Assembly: GCA_012932295.1 (NCBI GenBank)
Contig: JAAONU010000006.1
Span: 22,323,929 to 22,387,928 of the forward strand
DNA length: 64,000 bases
From: Cyclina sinensis
Taxonomy: Eukaryota; Mollusca; Bivalvia; Venerida; Veneridae
Direction of reading: 5' to 3'
How positions within the stretch are numbered: position 1 is the stretch's first letter; each line of letters begins with the position of its first letter. A program made the translations under genes and the position numbers. Positions 12,201 to 24,100 of this stretch are shown one piece after another. The notes beneath the pieces were generated by a model. The model worked only from the letters and a program-made list of their open reading frames with translations. It searched no databases and had not been told where the DNA came from.

Positions 12201-13197
12201 GTCGCGCTTGGGTGTTGAGCCAGCATAACATTTGCTTGTACTTAGATAAAATGAATGCTGATCTGGCTTGTTGCGCTGGTGTGCTAAGCCAGCTCAGCAT
12301 TCGCTTTAACTCAAATAAAATGAATGCTGATTTGGCTTGTTACGCTAAGGTGCTAAGCCAGCTGTGCATTGGCTTGTACTTAGATAAAATGAATGCTGAT
12401 CTGGCTTGTTCCGCTGGGGTGCTGAGCCAGGTCAGCATTCGCTTTTACTCAAATAAAATAAATGCTGATCTGGCTTGTCGCGCTGGGGTGCTGAGCCAGC
12501 TAAACCTTCGCTTGCACTTAGGTAATATGGATGCAGATCTGGCTTGTTGCGCTGTCGTGCTGAGCCAGCTCAGCATTCGCTTTTAATCCAATAAATTGCA
12601 TGCTGATCTGGCTCGTCGCGCTGGGGTGCTGAGCCAGGTCAGCATTCACTTGTACTCAAATAAAATGAATGCTGATCTGGCTTGTCGCGCTGGGGTGCTG
12701 AGCCAGGTCAGCATTCTCTTGTACTTATATAAAATGATTGCTGATCTGGCTTATTGCGCTGGTGTGCTGAGCCAGGTCAGCATTCGCTTGTACTCAAATA
12801 AAATGATTGCTGATCTCGCTTGTCGCGCTGGGGTGCTGAGCAATGTCAGCATTCGCTTGTACTTAGATAAAATGAATGCTGATCTGGTTTGTTTCGCTGC
12901 GGTGCCGAGCCAACTCAGCATTTGCTTTTACTCAAATAAAGTGAATGCTGATCTGGCTTGTCGCACTGGGGTGCTGAGCCAGGTCAGCATTCGCTTGTAC
13001 TTAGATAAAATGAATGCTGATTTGACTTGTTGCGCTGGGGTGCTGAGCCAGCTCAGCATTTGCTTTTACTCAAATAAAGTGAATGCTGATGTGGCTTGTC
13101 GCACTGGGGTGCTGAGCCAGGTCAGCATTCGCTTGTACTTAGATTAAATGAATGCTGATCCGGCTTGTCGCGCTGGGGTGCTGAGCGAGATCAACAT
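268..13197. repeat. 69-bp satellite array, about 187 copies, hairpin-bearing
   Basis: A 69-bp unit repeats head to tail over 12.9 kb. The consensus includes AATGCTGATCTGGCT, then TGTCGCGCTGGGGTGCTG, then AGCCAGGTCAGCATT, then CGCTTTTACTCAAATAAA. The first and third blocks are inverted copies of each other, so each unit can fold into a hairpin of about 48 nt. Three linker subfamilies alternate: TACTCAAATAAA, TACTTAGATAAA and TACTTAGGTAAA; the last is often linked to GGATGCAGATCTGGATTAT. Because 69 is divisible by 3 and the unit has no stop in one frame on either strand, long frames appear on both. The plus strand has a 23-residue repeat (MNADLACRAGVLSQ...) and the minus strand another (MLTWLSTPARQARSAF...). 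Scattered stops such as TACTAA and TTTTAA break them. Most likely non-coding satellite DNA. Confidence 0.95.
11039..12133 (+). other. Longest open frame inside the satellite (364 codons), probably not a gene
   Basis: This is the longest uninterrupted stretch of the 23-residue plus-strand repeat. A 338-codon stretch lies at 9232-10248. There is no non-repeat N- or C-terminal domain, no signal peptide and no splice context. The antisense strand is open over much of the same region. Frames end wherever a point change makes a stop, which is what a repeat unit of 3n length lacking stops gives by chance. It would be a protein only if transcripts and peptides support it. Confidence 0.1.
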
Positions 13198-13340
13198 TGG
13201 TTGAGTTGAATGTTGATTGCTGAGCGGTGTGCCAACTTCACGGACTTGCTAAGTAAAACGAGAAACAATTTTGTCAATATAAGGGAAAAAGTAATGAAAC
13301 GTATTGTGTAAACTAGTAATAACACTAATACATTTTGTAT
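13198..13340. other. Satellite right-edge flank, no gene seen
   Basis: The last recognisable unit decays into TTGAGTTGAATGTTGATTGC followed by unique AT-rich sequence. No coding frame or motif is apparent. Confidence 0.6.
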
Positions 13341-13757
13341 AAAGTCTCAATTAAATGCATCAATAGGTCCCAGAAATATTCAAAGAAATATAAATTTTGG
13401 GAAAATTTTCAATATGGAACAGGGGAATAACTTTGTGAAATCAAAGGTCAGGTGCATGGGACGTGACAAGTGAACTGGTCTTTTGAGTATCAATACCTGT
13501 AACAAGTTTAAATATGGATATCTATAGGGCTTCAAAAATATATGACCATTGATCCAATATTTCAAGTATATTTGTTGCCACAGCAACCCAATTTCTCAGT
13601 ATAGAAAAAATAAGATAATTTGCATAATCTTCATATTGTCTATTCATGTTTCAAGTTTCATGATAATATTTCGAGTACTTTTTTTCATTATAGCAGGATC
13701 AAGATTTTGCGGACGGACGGACTGATAGACAGACGGGCAGACAGACGGACGGGAACG
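13341..13757. repeat. Dispersed repeat, copy 1, ending in a GGAC-type microsatellite
   Basis: This matches 13797-14215 along its whole length at moderate identity. Shared landmarks in order are GGGGAATAACTTTGTGA, ATCTATAGG.CTTCAAAA, TTGTTGCCA.AGCAACCCAA, ATAATCTTCATATTG and TTTCAAGTTTCA, then a tail of GACGGACGG repeats (13717-13753). Repeats with this kind of tail recur in the window (45.8 kb, 54.35 kb, 57.5 kb). No coding potential is seen. Confidence 0.75.
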
Positions 13758-13796
13758 TATTCTGTATACAAATAATAAAGTTTTTTGTGAAATCTG

Positions 13797-14215
13797 AAAC
13801 AACTGCATTAATTGGTTCCAGATATATTCAAGAATATGTAGAGTTTTTGAAAATTTTCAACGTGAAAAGGGGAATAACTTTGTGAGATCAAAAGTCAGAG
13901 TAATGAAACATGACATGTGAATTAGTTTTTTAAGTATCAAAAGATGTAGCAAGTTTAAAATGAATATCTATAGGACTTCAAAAGAATATCACTTTTTTGC
14001 AATATTTCACGTCTATTTGTTGCCAAAGCAACCCAATTTCTCAACATAGGAACAAAACAAAATGATGTGCATAATCTTCATATTGCCATCTATCCATGTT
14101 TCAAGTTTCAAGAAAATATTTCGAGTATTTTTTTAAATATCCAAGGATCCAGTTTATGCAGACGGACTGACTGAAAGACGGACGGACGGAGAGATGGACG
14201 GACGGAGGGTAAATG
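13797..14215. repeat. Dispersed repeat, copy 2, ending in a GGAC-type microsatellite
   Basis: Second tandemly placed copy of the repeat at 13341-13757. The order of landmarks is the same, and it ends in GACGGACGGAC-like sequence at about 14160-14206. The two copies have diverged by many substitutions and short indels, so the duplication is old or the copies inserted separately. Confidence 0.75.
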
Positions 14216-14527
14216 TACAATACCCCCGGATGAACAGTTTTGGGACTTAGAAGTATATAGTATTTGATATGGTCACACGCCTAAGATTAATGATGGTGCC
14301 AATATTCTCATAGTGTGCTAGCATAGATATAGAATCGTGTTAATATATTTTTATTTTTCTTTATTTATTTGTCCCATTTTTCTAACAATTGCCACGCGGA
14401 TAGTAAACTATCATACTAATATCATACTTTTGTTATGTTTATTACGTTAGTTTGCTGTTTTCATTTCAAAGAAACTTTAAAAAAAATGATAGCTTTGGCT
14501 TCATCATTTGACAATTTTCACGGATAC

Positions 14528-14974
14528 TTAAAGCAGCTCGTTCACAGTTGAATGGTAAAATTTACAAAAAATGTTATTTTCCATCGTTTCTATTGGTGAA
14601 ATCAGTGTTTTCTGACAAAAAAGGACAACTCGCTTAGGCCACATAGCACGGAAAAATGCATTTAAACACCTACTTGGGATATTCCGGTGAATTATAGAAT
14701 ATGATATCCCTGAAGCAGGTGCTTGCTTTATCACGTGAAATGTGTCTTCACCAATCTCTGCACAGGCATTCGTTTCATGGATAAATATTTTGGACCAACA
14801 TAAAGTATGAAAATTCACAAGAATGAATCTGGGGGTCACTTTACTTCTAACAGATTTTCTGTAATTTAAGCTGACAGATGCAATGTTACTCTTATAGTCT
14901 CTGTAAGTTGAATCTTTTTCATAAAGAGAGCAATCAAAACTCCATTCACATAGTAACAACATTTTTTCCACCAC
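14528..14974 (-). CDS. Unrecognised 148-codon open frame
   Basis: An ATG-initiated frame of 148 codons (start at 14974) in AT-rich DNA, long enough to notice but not decisive. The translation is mixed, Ser/Cys/Phe-containing, without low-complexity runs, a clear signal peptide or a membrane segment, and I recognise no family. No polyadenylation or splice evidence is obvious. It may be an exon, a remnant of a mobile element or chance. Confidence 0.2.
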   Translation of the reverse strand: MVEKMLLLCEWSFDCSLYEKDSTYRDYKSNIASVSLNYRKSVRSKVTPRFILVNFHTLCWSKIFIHETNACAEIGEDTFHVIKQAPASGISYSIIHRNIPSRCLNAFFRAMWPKRVVLFCQKTLISPIETMENNIFCKFYHSTVNELL

Positions 14975-16440
14975 AACTCTGATTTATCTCAAATGAATTT
15001 CATCGCTTGTTTACAAAACTTTTTTTGACACCATGACGCAATAAAATAGACATTACATATTGATTTGTGGAACAACTTCAATCTCAACATCCCAATTAAG
15101 TGTCAATTTTATTTTCTTTTTATAACGGATCCAGTAGACAAACTCAAATCGGCTTATATACTTTCATTTTCAATATTATGGCAACACTAGCGATGATTGA
15201 CTGAAGAATTTAAATCATGTTAGAAGTAATGTAAAGTGACCGTAAGATTCTTTCTTGTTGTTTGGTTATATAGTGGTTAGATCGGGGCATTTATCAATGA
15301 AATGAATACCTGTGGTTTGTGGTCCAGTATTCAAATACGGACATAATGTGAGCGCATGTACGAGGAGTGAATGTGATTAGTCATGTGACGAAAAACAAAA
15401 ATATAAATTCTAAATATAGGTTATATTCCGTTCTTATCGCAATAGCCTATGATGGAGAAACTTCTCATTTTTTCACTATCACGTAAGGTTGCACACGGTG
15501 ACAATGCGTCTGTAGAGGAGCATTGATAGACGTAATAAACACAGATAGTTGAAAACATCTTAGACAATGATCCAACTTTGAACGAGGTACTTTAAATGTC
15601 ATTACTATTTCCAATATTTTCATGACAATACCACTAAAATTATAATTCAGTGTTCATAGCTTTTGACTGGCTTTAGGAAAGGAGTTTTAGCGAAGTAAAT
15701 ATTGGAAAAAAGGTAAAAAGATACCCTCTCAACTCTCTTCCATATTTTGTTTTCAAATTCTAAACTATGACACTTTGAACAAGATCTATCACTAAAGCTG
15801 ATGAATAATAACCCCAGATACCGACCCGATAGAGTAATTTCCACTAAACAGTTTGTCTGCCATGATTTTAAAAAAAAACTGGCTGAAAATTTCAAAACTC
15901 AAACTTCTGTGGAAGGTTAACTCAACAAGTCAACCATATGGATAAACACACACAACTCAACCATCCTGCAAAAAAAAAAAACAAAAAAAAAAACAAAATC
16001 AGCAGAACTCAATTCATACACCGCATATTGAGGACATGGGAATCTGGGCTAAGTACTTAAGAAGTTTGTTTATACCCCAATTCATAATTGCTGAAAAAAG
16101 CACAGACAAACTTACACTGGGGTTTCAGAAGAAAAGACAACAAGAACATCAAATTTCCTGGTGCAAAATTTAATAAAAATCCCACAAATACTTGCTTAGA
16201 CACAGCACAAATAACTTTGAATGATCTTAATGTGAAAAATAAACACCAAATTAAGACACAGAACTCCAGATAAAACCATTAAAGCTGAAGAACTCATGAT
16301 ACTAATTTATTTAGTAATGTTTAGCTGAATTCAATCAAAATGTAAAAGATAATGAATTGTAATGCTAACAAACATACATTGATATTAAAGACATTTTCTA
16401 CAGTTTTATGAACAGTTTTAATCCTTTCTTTGTATTTCTA
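14975..16440. other. AT-rich intergenic stretch, no gene seen
   Basis: Only short frames are present. There is an A-rich low-complexity tract at about 15966-15996. I see no RNA gene, repeat array or recognisable coding exon. Confidence 0.55.
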
Positions 16441-16452
16441 ATTTTTTTGAAA

Positions 16453-17265
16453 TACAAGGTAAAATTTTATGGTGAATTCAAAAATAAAAAGAAAATTATA
16501 TGTTGACGAGTTGGTTTTTTTGTTGAAAAAATGGTAGTTTCCATGGTAAGTGTTTATGTCAAAACTGTCAAAATAACTACAATTTCTTAAAAGATAATAA
16601 GATGTAGAACCAGAAAACACAACAAACATAAATTTACGCATAAATTACTTTATCTTTTGATGTTGTATGAAAAATATAGTAATCTTAACAATTTTCTTTA
16701 CAAAATTGATTTTTGATATTTCTTCACTCCACAAAATAAACATGTATTCTTAAAAAAAAAGATATTGAAAAAAAATTCTTTCATAGATTTTCTTCGTTTT
16801 TGGTCATAAGGTAAAATTTAATGGTGAATTCAAAAACAAAAATTAAAAATATAATGTAAAATGGCAGTTTCCATGGAAACCGTATGTGCCAAAAATGTAA
16901 AAATGACTACACTTTTTTTAAAGATGATAAAATTGTACTTTAAGCATAGTAATATACAGAAACAAACATTAATTTACAAATAAATCACGGTTTCTTTTGA
17001 TTCTGTATGAAACAAATAGTAATCTGAAAATTGTTCTTTACAAATTTAGTCTTTCATACTTATTTCTTCATTCGACAAAAAATGAGAAAAAACACGCATT
17101 CTGCAAATAAATCAAGATATTGAAACATTCCTTTCATAGATTTTGATACTGTTTTCTATACAACATCATTTAAATGTACTTTTTGAAATAATACAGTAAA
17201 ATGTTTAGGTTGACGTTCTACATTTTTCAGAAAACCATGGTTTCGATGGTAACTGTTTCACTAAT
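16453..17265. repeat. Diverged tandem duplication, about 352-bp unit, 2.3 copies
   Basis: AAGGTAAAATTTTATGGTGAA at 16456 recurs as AAGGTAAAATTTAATGGTGAA at 16808. Each is followed by a block with GTTTCCATGG, a block reading CATAAATTTAC or CATTAATTTAC, and TCTTTCATAGATTTT or TCCTTTCATAGATTTT. A third, partial copy begins near 17190 and includes ACCATGGTTTCGATGGTAAC. There is no open reading frame across the unit. Confidence 0.7.
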
Positions 17266-19480
17266 ATTACAAAAAGTAATTAATTTCATCAAAAAATTGA
17301 AACATTTTCAAACGTACAGTATAAAATAACAATATTTGGTTCAGTAGATATTACAAGAGTTCGTATAGTCTGTATGTGTTTTAAGCTATCTCTATATACC
17401 AACCACCTTGTCAATAAGCTCACAGGAAAAAAAACTGTCAAATAACGAGATCTGAGATCATACTACTACCTAGCGGGAAAAGAATTGAGTTGCCCGGTTA
17501 TTCGCCAGGGGTAGATATTCCCGTCTTTTCCCTGGGGAAAACTTGTCTAAAATAGCGCGGGTTGCATGACGTCAAACAGTATATTAGCATTGTAATGTTA
17601 CAAAGTATATAAATAAAGCCGGGGAAACCAAAATCCATTTGTAAACAATGTTATTTTTCAATTCGATAGGCAAGAAAAGATCCGACATACCTGCCTGTAT
17701 ACGCCAGAGTTTCCCTACCCTTTGGACAGCATAGATAAAAATCTTCGCTAACGCTTGGTTTTACATTTTACACTATCCATCGGGAAGAGAAAACTCTGTC
17801 TTATACGACTAGGCATGTAGGAACTGACATTTACTGTCTTCTTATATTCCACTCGTATACATAATAAAACCCTTTACCTTCAACAAACATTTTCCAAGTT
17901 GTACCAGTCAGCTTACAATTGAAAATGCTTAACTGTGTAACTGAAATGAGTGACATGAAGCCATTCGAAGATAACTGAATTAAGATAATATATAATATAT
18001 GATAAATTATGATACTTATGAAAAATAGCGTGTGTAAGTTATGTAATCTTCAACGAATAATCGTCAGTGCAAAAAAAAATGCAAACATGGATACCTATGA
18101 TTCTTGAAAGAGTATTATTAAAATCTGAGTAATATTATGAGAAACAGAACAGAACAGCCCAGTGCAGTGCAGTTCAGTCAAGCCTCGTAGAGTTCAGTCC
18201 AGTTCAAAACAAACCAAACGACAGCCTAACTCAGTCTTTGTTAGTATAATAAAGGCCTAACGTGTGTATATGTAAAAGAAAAACAAACTTCACAAAAACA
18301 TGGCAGAAAGTTTAGTGGCTTACTTTTACCAGACAGTGCAATTTGAAATTAAAACAAATATGTTCTAGAATTAAACAGGCATACATATGTCTTTTCTAGT
18401 TAATAAAATCACTTCTTAAATGAAGAAAAATAACTTTAATGAAACATTAAAAAACAACATAAAAAGACATTTTCATGCTATTTTCTAAGGCAACTAAATG
18501 AAATGAAATGAAATGAAATATCTCTGTTTGCGTCTTTAATAATTACTTTTCTAAATTTTTAACAGACTACAGTTTAACAACACGTGCATATTTGATAAAA
18601 TGATATTTATTATCATATGCAAAAACTATTAAATGATGTTTAGTTTCTGACTAAAGGCACACTATCACTTGAAAACAGACACTATAGGATAAAAGAAAAC
18701 ACAAAAGAACATGCCTGAAATGAAGTTTGCAGATACTTTATCGTGTTTATAATCAGTATAGAAAAATGTCATCGACTGATTAACTGATAAGCTCTATAAC
18801 TGACTTAACTAATTTAAAACTACTATAAACGACGATACAAATGCTAAAACTTTTCTAATGATTTTGTAATAAATCACACATTACTTCACCTGTTGAAAGG
18901 CTTGTCAGTGTTTCAGGAAATAGGTTAAACATATATAATCAAACTAAAACAATTAGATCACAAGAAAACTTCTAATTACTATTGACCGCACTTTAAACGG
19001 GAACTAGAAATGTGTCCATGGGACATACACCCGCTATGTTCAAATGTTGACAGAAAATCAAATGTAGATGTTAAAATGTAAGTAGTGGCAGACGGAGTGT
19101 CAAAAGTATCATAACTGTTGTAGGTATGTAATGAACAGCTTACTAAAAAGCACAGACTGAAATGTGAAGAAGTTTGGTATTTGACAGAATAAAGTTGAAA
19201 AAAGAGTCATAATTCTTACAAAATTGTCGCAACTAATTTTGAAAGGAACCTGTAGTTTTATAAGACACATATATAGGCAAAATATGCGCAAGTCATTTCA
19301 GTTAAATGTGCGGAAACGAAATGAGGACACACGGACCCGTGGACAGGCAAGTGCAGCGCTTAACGCCTAGTCGCCATTCTTCGAATAGCAGGGACATTCA
19401 AAGGCAAAAAGTTGTATTTTAATATTTTTTTGCGGACATACAATTATTTGAATGAAAATTCACAGTAAACAGAAATTATT
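17266..19480. other. Intergenic stretch with small low-complexity tracts
   Basis: No gene is supported. The stretch contains four AAATG pentamers (18495-18518) and a short Cys/Gln-like CAGAACAG/CAGTGCAGTGCAGTT patch (18143-18180). Otherwise it is unique AT-rich sequence. Confidence 0.55.
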
Positions 19481-19651
19481 ACACGAATTTGAAAAACAAA
19501 TCAAAATTAACATTAACATTAATCAGTTATCATTTTACTCACGTACATTCGTCAACAAATGAAAAAGATCTTTTCCAACGACGATTAATTGACCATTCTA
19601 ACAATAACATTTTGAATACTACAGTAAACGGATTTTTTGTCGCTTTTTCAG

Positions 19652-19732
19652 TCTATTTGATCTGTCCGATCATTTGGCTCGACTTGTATTACGTGACCGT
19701 ACAATATAATTCTGTATTTGTACGCACGTATG
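19652..19732 (+). CDS. Candidate 81-bp internal exon (speculative)
   Basis: The segment is preceded by a good 3' splice site (polypyrimidine-rich TTTTTTGTCGCTTTTTCAG ending at 19651) and followed by a consensus donor (GTGAGT from 19733). It is open for 27 codons in the frame that reads hydrophobic and aromatic residues (YLICPIIWLDLYY...), compatible with a membrane segment. No neighbouring exon was found, so this may be coincidence. Confidence 0.15.
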
Positions 19733-19770
19733 GTGAGTTATCCTATGACTTTCATGTTGCAATTTTATAA

Positions 19771-21173
19771 ATGAGTTTTTCTTGGATATAACATAAATCT
19801 CTTAAAAATAAAGAAAAATATGTAAAATAATTGTATTCAGTACAAAATATATTTAGACTCGTTCGCAAGTGAAAACGATATCTTATAAAAGTCGTCTATC
19901 CTTGTCAAATTAAACTATTTCCAGCTCAGTACTCGGTCTTATATATCTCCGTACTTTACAAAACCATGACAATAGCAAAATGCAAAAAAAAAAAAAAAAA
20001 AAAAAAATCACAATGAACAATACAAATAGGATCAACACTGCATCATCCATTTAACAAAAATAATTCTGTATTCAGCATAAAACTAATGACAAAAGGATCT
20101 AACAATTCTCTTATATTACATCACAAGTAAATAATACATCATATCACGTCTCGTTAAATGAACAAATCTACCTGTACTTTTTAGTCTGAGCTCGCTCGAT
20201 TACACTGATAAAGGAAAGTCTTTTTTTCATTCATGAAGTTCATTTTTTTTGTATATCTAAACATGGAAGTTTAGTACGCAGTTGTACCACAGAGAAACAA
20301 TTGTAAAAAAATACGAGTCTTATACATATCAATATACATTCGAATGTTTTCATTATGTCATAATCAAATACTGCATTGTACATAATAATTTACAAGTAAC
20401 AAAGGCTACATGAGATATAGAAACCTAAAATAAAATAAAAACACACTTAAGTACAAAGTATACTGTCGTTTTGATTTAATATAAACAAGAATCTCTTCTT
20501 TTTATTTCCAACAACAAAGTAAAACAACACTATTCATCAGTCCCTTTGTATAAAATCACAAAAACTTTAAGTTTATTGTAAAGCTTATTTGATTATTGTG
20601 TTTTGCAACAAATTTGTTGGGTTGAATGTTACAAAAGAATTTTTCGGAGGAATTTAACGACATTCAAATTACCGAATAAATCTAATCTTTAAAGATCTTG
20701 CTGATTAACGATGTTCAACCAACTAGGGTTATACTTTTTCCAGGAAAGGACCACTGAAAAAAGACCAGATAAAAAGCTAGCCTTTATTGTATGTTCTTGC
20801 ATTTAGCTATTACGAAAAATGACACGGATAAATATTATATGCAAATAATTCTGTGCAAATTATTTTTATTTTTTAAAATCCTTTTCATAAACCTGTAATA
20901 TAGGCCTTAGTTATTTTAGTGTACATGATATATGATGTATACCGAAAATCGTTACATAAAATCGTTATTAGCGGCATAATGCTGACTTTCATGTATCAGA
21001 ACAAAAACAAAGTAAAAATTCAAAGGCTATGGGAATGAAAAAGCTGCTAGAAATGTGTTTCACTTAGTGAGTAGAAAAAAATCTGATTTCGATAAATGTT
21101 ATTAGGTTGATAATAAAATCTGCTGAATCATAGTCCTTCTTTATGAAAATAGGTACAGTTCATATCAAACAAC
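19771..21173. other. Downstream flank of the giant GTPase gene
   Basis: AT-rich, with a 24-A homopolymer at 19984-20007 and no coding frame. On the minus strand it holds the presumed 3' UTR of the GTPase gene. Confidence 0.5.
20865..20870 (-). terminator. Possible polyadenylation signal AATAAA for the GTPase gene
   Basis: TTTATT on the plus strand is AATAAA on the minus strand, about 300 bp beyond the stop codon at 21174. AATAAA-like hexamers are common in AT-rich DNA, so this is only a candidate. Confidence 0.25.
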
Positions 21174-24100
21174 CTATGTTTTTTTAACAAGTTTCTTATA
21201 TCCATCCTTAAGGCTCTTAAGAGCACAGTCCTCATCTATATCAGCCCATTCTGCAGGGATATTGCTAACTCTCACTCCATATTGTCTTGCTAATTCGTCT
21301 TTGTAGCTACTCATAAACCAATACCAAAACTTGAAAGTCAAACGTGCTTCCACTTCTGGTTTGATGTCCCATTGAGGAAATATTTTCTTGTAGTCGTAGA
21401 AGCGATGACGTCCAGTTTTGCACCTCTCGTATGTGTTGCTGCATTCGTAATCAATATCTTTACAATCATAAAATGCTCTTTCTTTCAAATATACACTGAA
21501 GAATACTTCTTCATTGCATGTTGTAATACGGATAAAATGTCCGTTTGATACACCTCTTATTCCCATAGGTCTATGATTTGCAAGACAGGGTACGTCAGCA
21601 GCATGATTCTTACCCAATACGCATGGCTCTCCACAAAAGGGACAACACATATTGCAACCCCACATATTGTCTACAAACGTTTGAGTAACGTTTTCAACTT
21701 CTTTTTCTCCATTTTTTTTAATAAAGCTTGTAAGCTCAGTGTTTGATTCTTTTAGCTTGTCAAGAATGTATTCTTTGAAACAGTTTAAATCAACTTCATG
21801 CTGTAGCAAATTCCTGACTAAATGAAGACTTTGATTGGTGATTTTGCACTTTTTGGTTTTTGATGTAAACCTATCTATCCATGTTTCAATCATCTCTTTA
21901 GGAAAATCCTTCACAGTGTCAACAACTGCTTCTTCTATCTCATGAAAATATGGATTCAACAATTCTCGAACAATGTCATAGAAGGTTTGGGTCCCATCAT
22001 CAAAGAAAAAACGTTTCACATAATCAGATACCCATTCTTTGGTTAGATGTTTTGGATTTCTGAAGTATTCCTTAAACAGTTCAAACTCTTTTCTAAAGAC
22101 TAAATATGTCAACACCCTTGGCAGAAAATTGTATTTTTCTTTCGGAATCATTCGGCCTAACTCTTTTTGGATTCTACTTCGTAGTTCAATTTCAACAATA
22201 TCTTTTACTCTGGTTTTGACGACAGAACAGAATTCTATTGCTGCTTTCTCTTCATTCCGTCGTTCATCAATATTTGCTTTAAAGATTTCTTTTTCTTTTA
22301 TTTTATACTCCTCTAGTCTTGAGACCATTTCAGTATTGCACTGCTTATTGTGGTTTTCAAATAAGTTATTGGCATACGCACTTATATGAACTAACAGTCT
22401 TACTTTAAACTTTTTGCTACATGTAAATGTTTTTTCATTATCTTTTTCAAATGATGTGATTTTGACGTCGGCTTCATTTATAAATTTTCTTACTTGTGAT
22501 AAAATGACGCCTGTAGGTTCATAACAAAATTCAGCTAAACTCATTTTTATATTTGTGAACAAATGATTTAACTTTTCACAGAAACCTTGTTTGTCAAATT
22601 TTTGTTTCGTCCAGAAATGCTTCGTAGGTTTGACCTCAGCTAGAAAACTACCTGTCTCCGAACAAATGCCATCACACCATTCGTTTTCACCTTGAAAATG
22701 TCTGAGGCTGTGACGTATTTCATCATAAGACTTCAGCTCTGCTGAAAGAAGAGATTTTTCCAAATGAAATATACCGTAGAGACAGGCATAAATTTGTTTC
22801 TGTATTTCATTTATGTCATTCAATGTCTGCTTTTCTATGAAAACAGAGGACCACATCTTTTCAAACATTCTTTCAATTTCTTGGTTATCTAAGTTCTTAC
22901 TTTTTAAGTCTTTAGCAACTTGTATTGACTTTTTATAAAATTGTTCTTGAACTTTCCTGCTTAATGTGAGTAATTCCAACTTCCTTTTCTTATAAATACT
23001 TTTTATATCTTGCTGCAAATGACTGAGAAGATCTTCGCAAAATGTTTTTGTACGAGCACATATTCTGCCTCTCCATTGTTCAACTATATATCGATTCTCG
23101 GCATTATCTATAAACTGTTCCAAAGTTTGTTCCACTTTTCCTTCTTTTTCACGAATGGCTTGGTTCAGATTGAACTCTATTCTATCTAATATCTCTCCAA
23201 GATTATCTTCGTCTTCACACTGTTTCAGTTCGTTTACCGACCATAAAACATATTGTTTGTATATATCACGCTCAATCTGTGTGTGATGCTTTGAACATTC
23301 TTCAGAAAGACTGACGTAGGCTTTTATTTCAGAAGAGTTTCTAAATGAAAATACGAAATCTTCGTTTAAAACGCCTTCCCATAAATCCATAGCCTGAACA
23401 ATTGTGTCATCTATGGACATAAAGAATTTTTGTTTCATTTCAACGGCAGTCAGGATAATAGCGTTCTTCAAATCAAGAACACGCCTGCTGTACTCCGGAT
23501 TTACATACTCCATCGGAGGACTTCCTTGCCATAAATTAGGCATATGCCAAACATTTTTTTTGATGTCAAATTTAATGATATCGTTAAAAGCCGATACATC
23601 GGAAATATTTTCAATTTCGGCAGACTCTTTAGTCGCATTATCTAAAACATTAACAAGTGTTTTAAGACCGTTTCTTCTATTCTCTGCTGCAAGTATGGAT
23701 GAAACATTTTGGTGGACGAAAAAGCACAGTTTATTGATATCTAATCTCTCGTTTGTTAGTTTAAGTCGCAAAAAGGCATGAACAATAACATGTAAAATAT
23801 CATTTATGTCACTCGAATTTTCGCCTTTGATGTTAAGGATTGTAATATCTCCTAGACCAGCTATTGCTGTTGCGAGTTCATTGTCTCGGTGTACACATTT
23901 GTCACCTAATTCGGGAGCTCGCAGTCCTTCAGTATCAATAATTAACAAAAAATTGAATTGGGACTCCATTTGTTGAACTTTTTTTAGTTTAACTGGAAGA
24001 AGTTGTACATTGATTCCTTTTGTACAACGTCCAGCACTAGCTTTCAAGTCTAATCCAAACATAGCATTCAGCATTGTTGATTTTCCAGAACTTTGTAAGC

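Noticed and set aside
268..13197. Dozens of long open frames on both strands of the satellite as a repetitive protein family
   Set aside because: The 69-bp unit is a multiple of three and lacks stops in one frame on each strand, so long frames are automatic. They end at random variants and have no non-repeat domain.
268..13197. CRISPR-like array (regular repeats)
   Set aside because: Units are contiguous without unique spacers, and the context is a eukaryotic genome.
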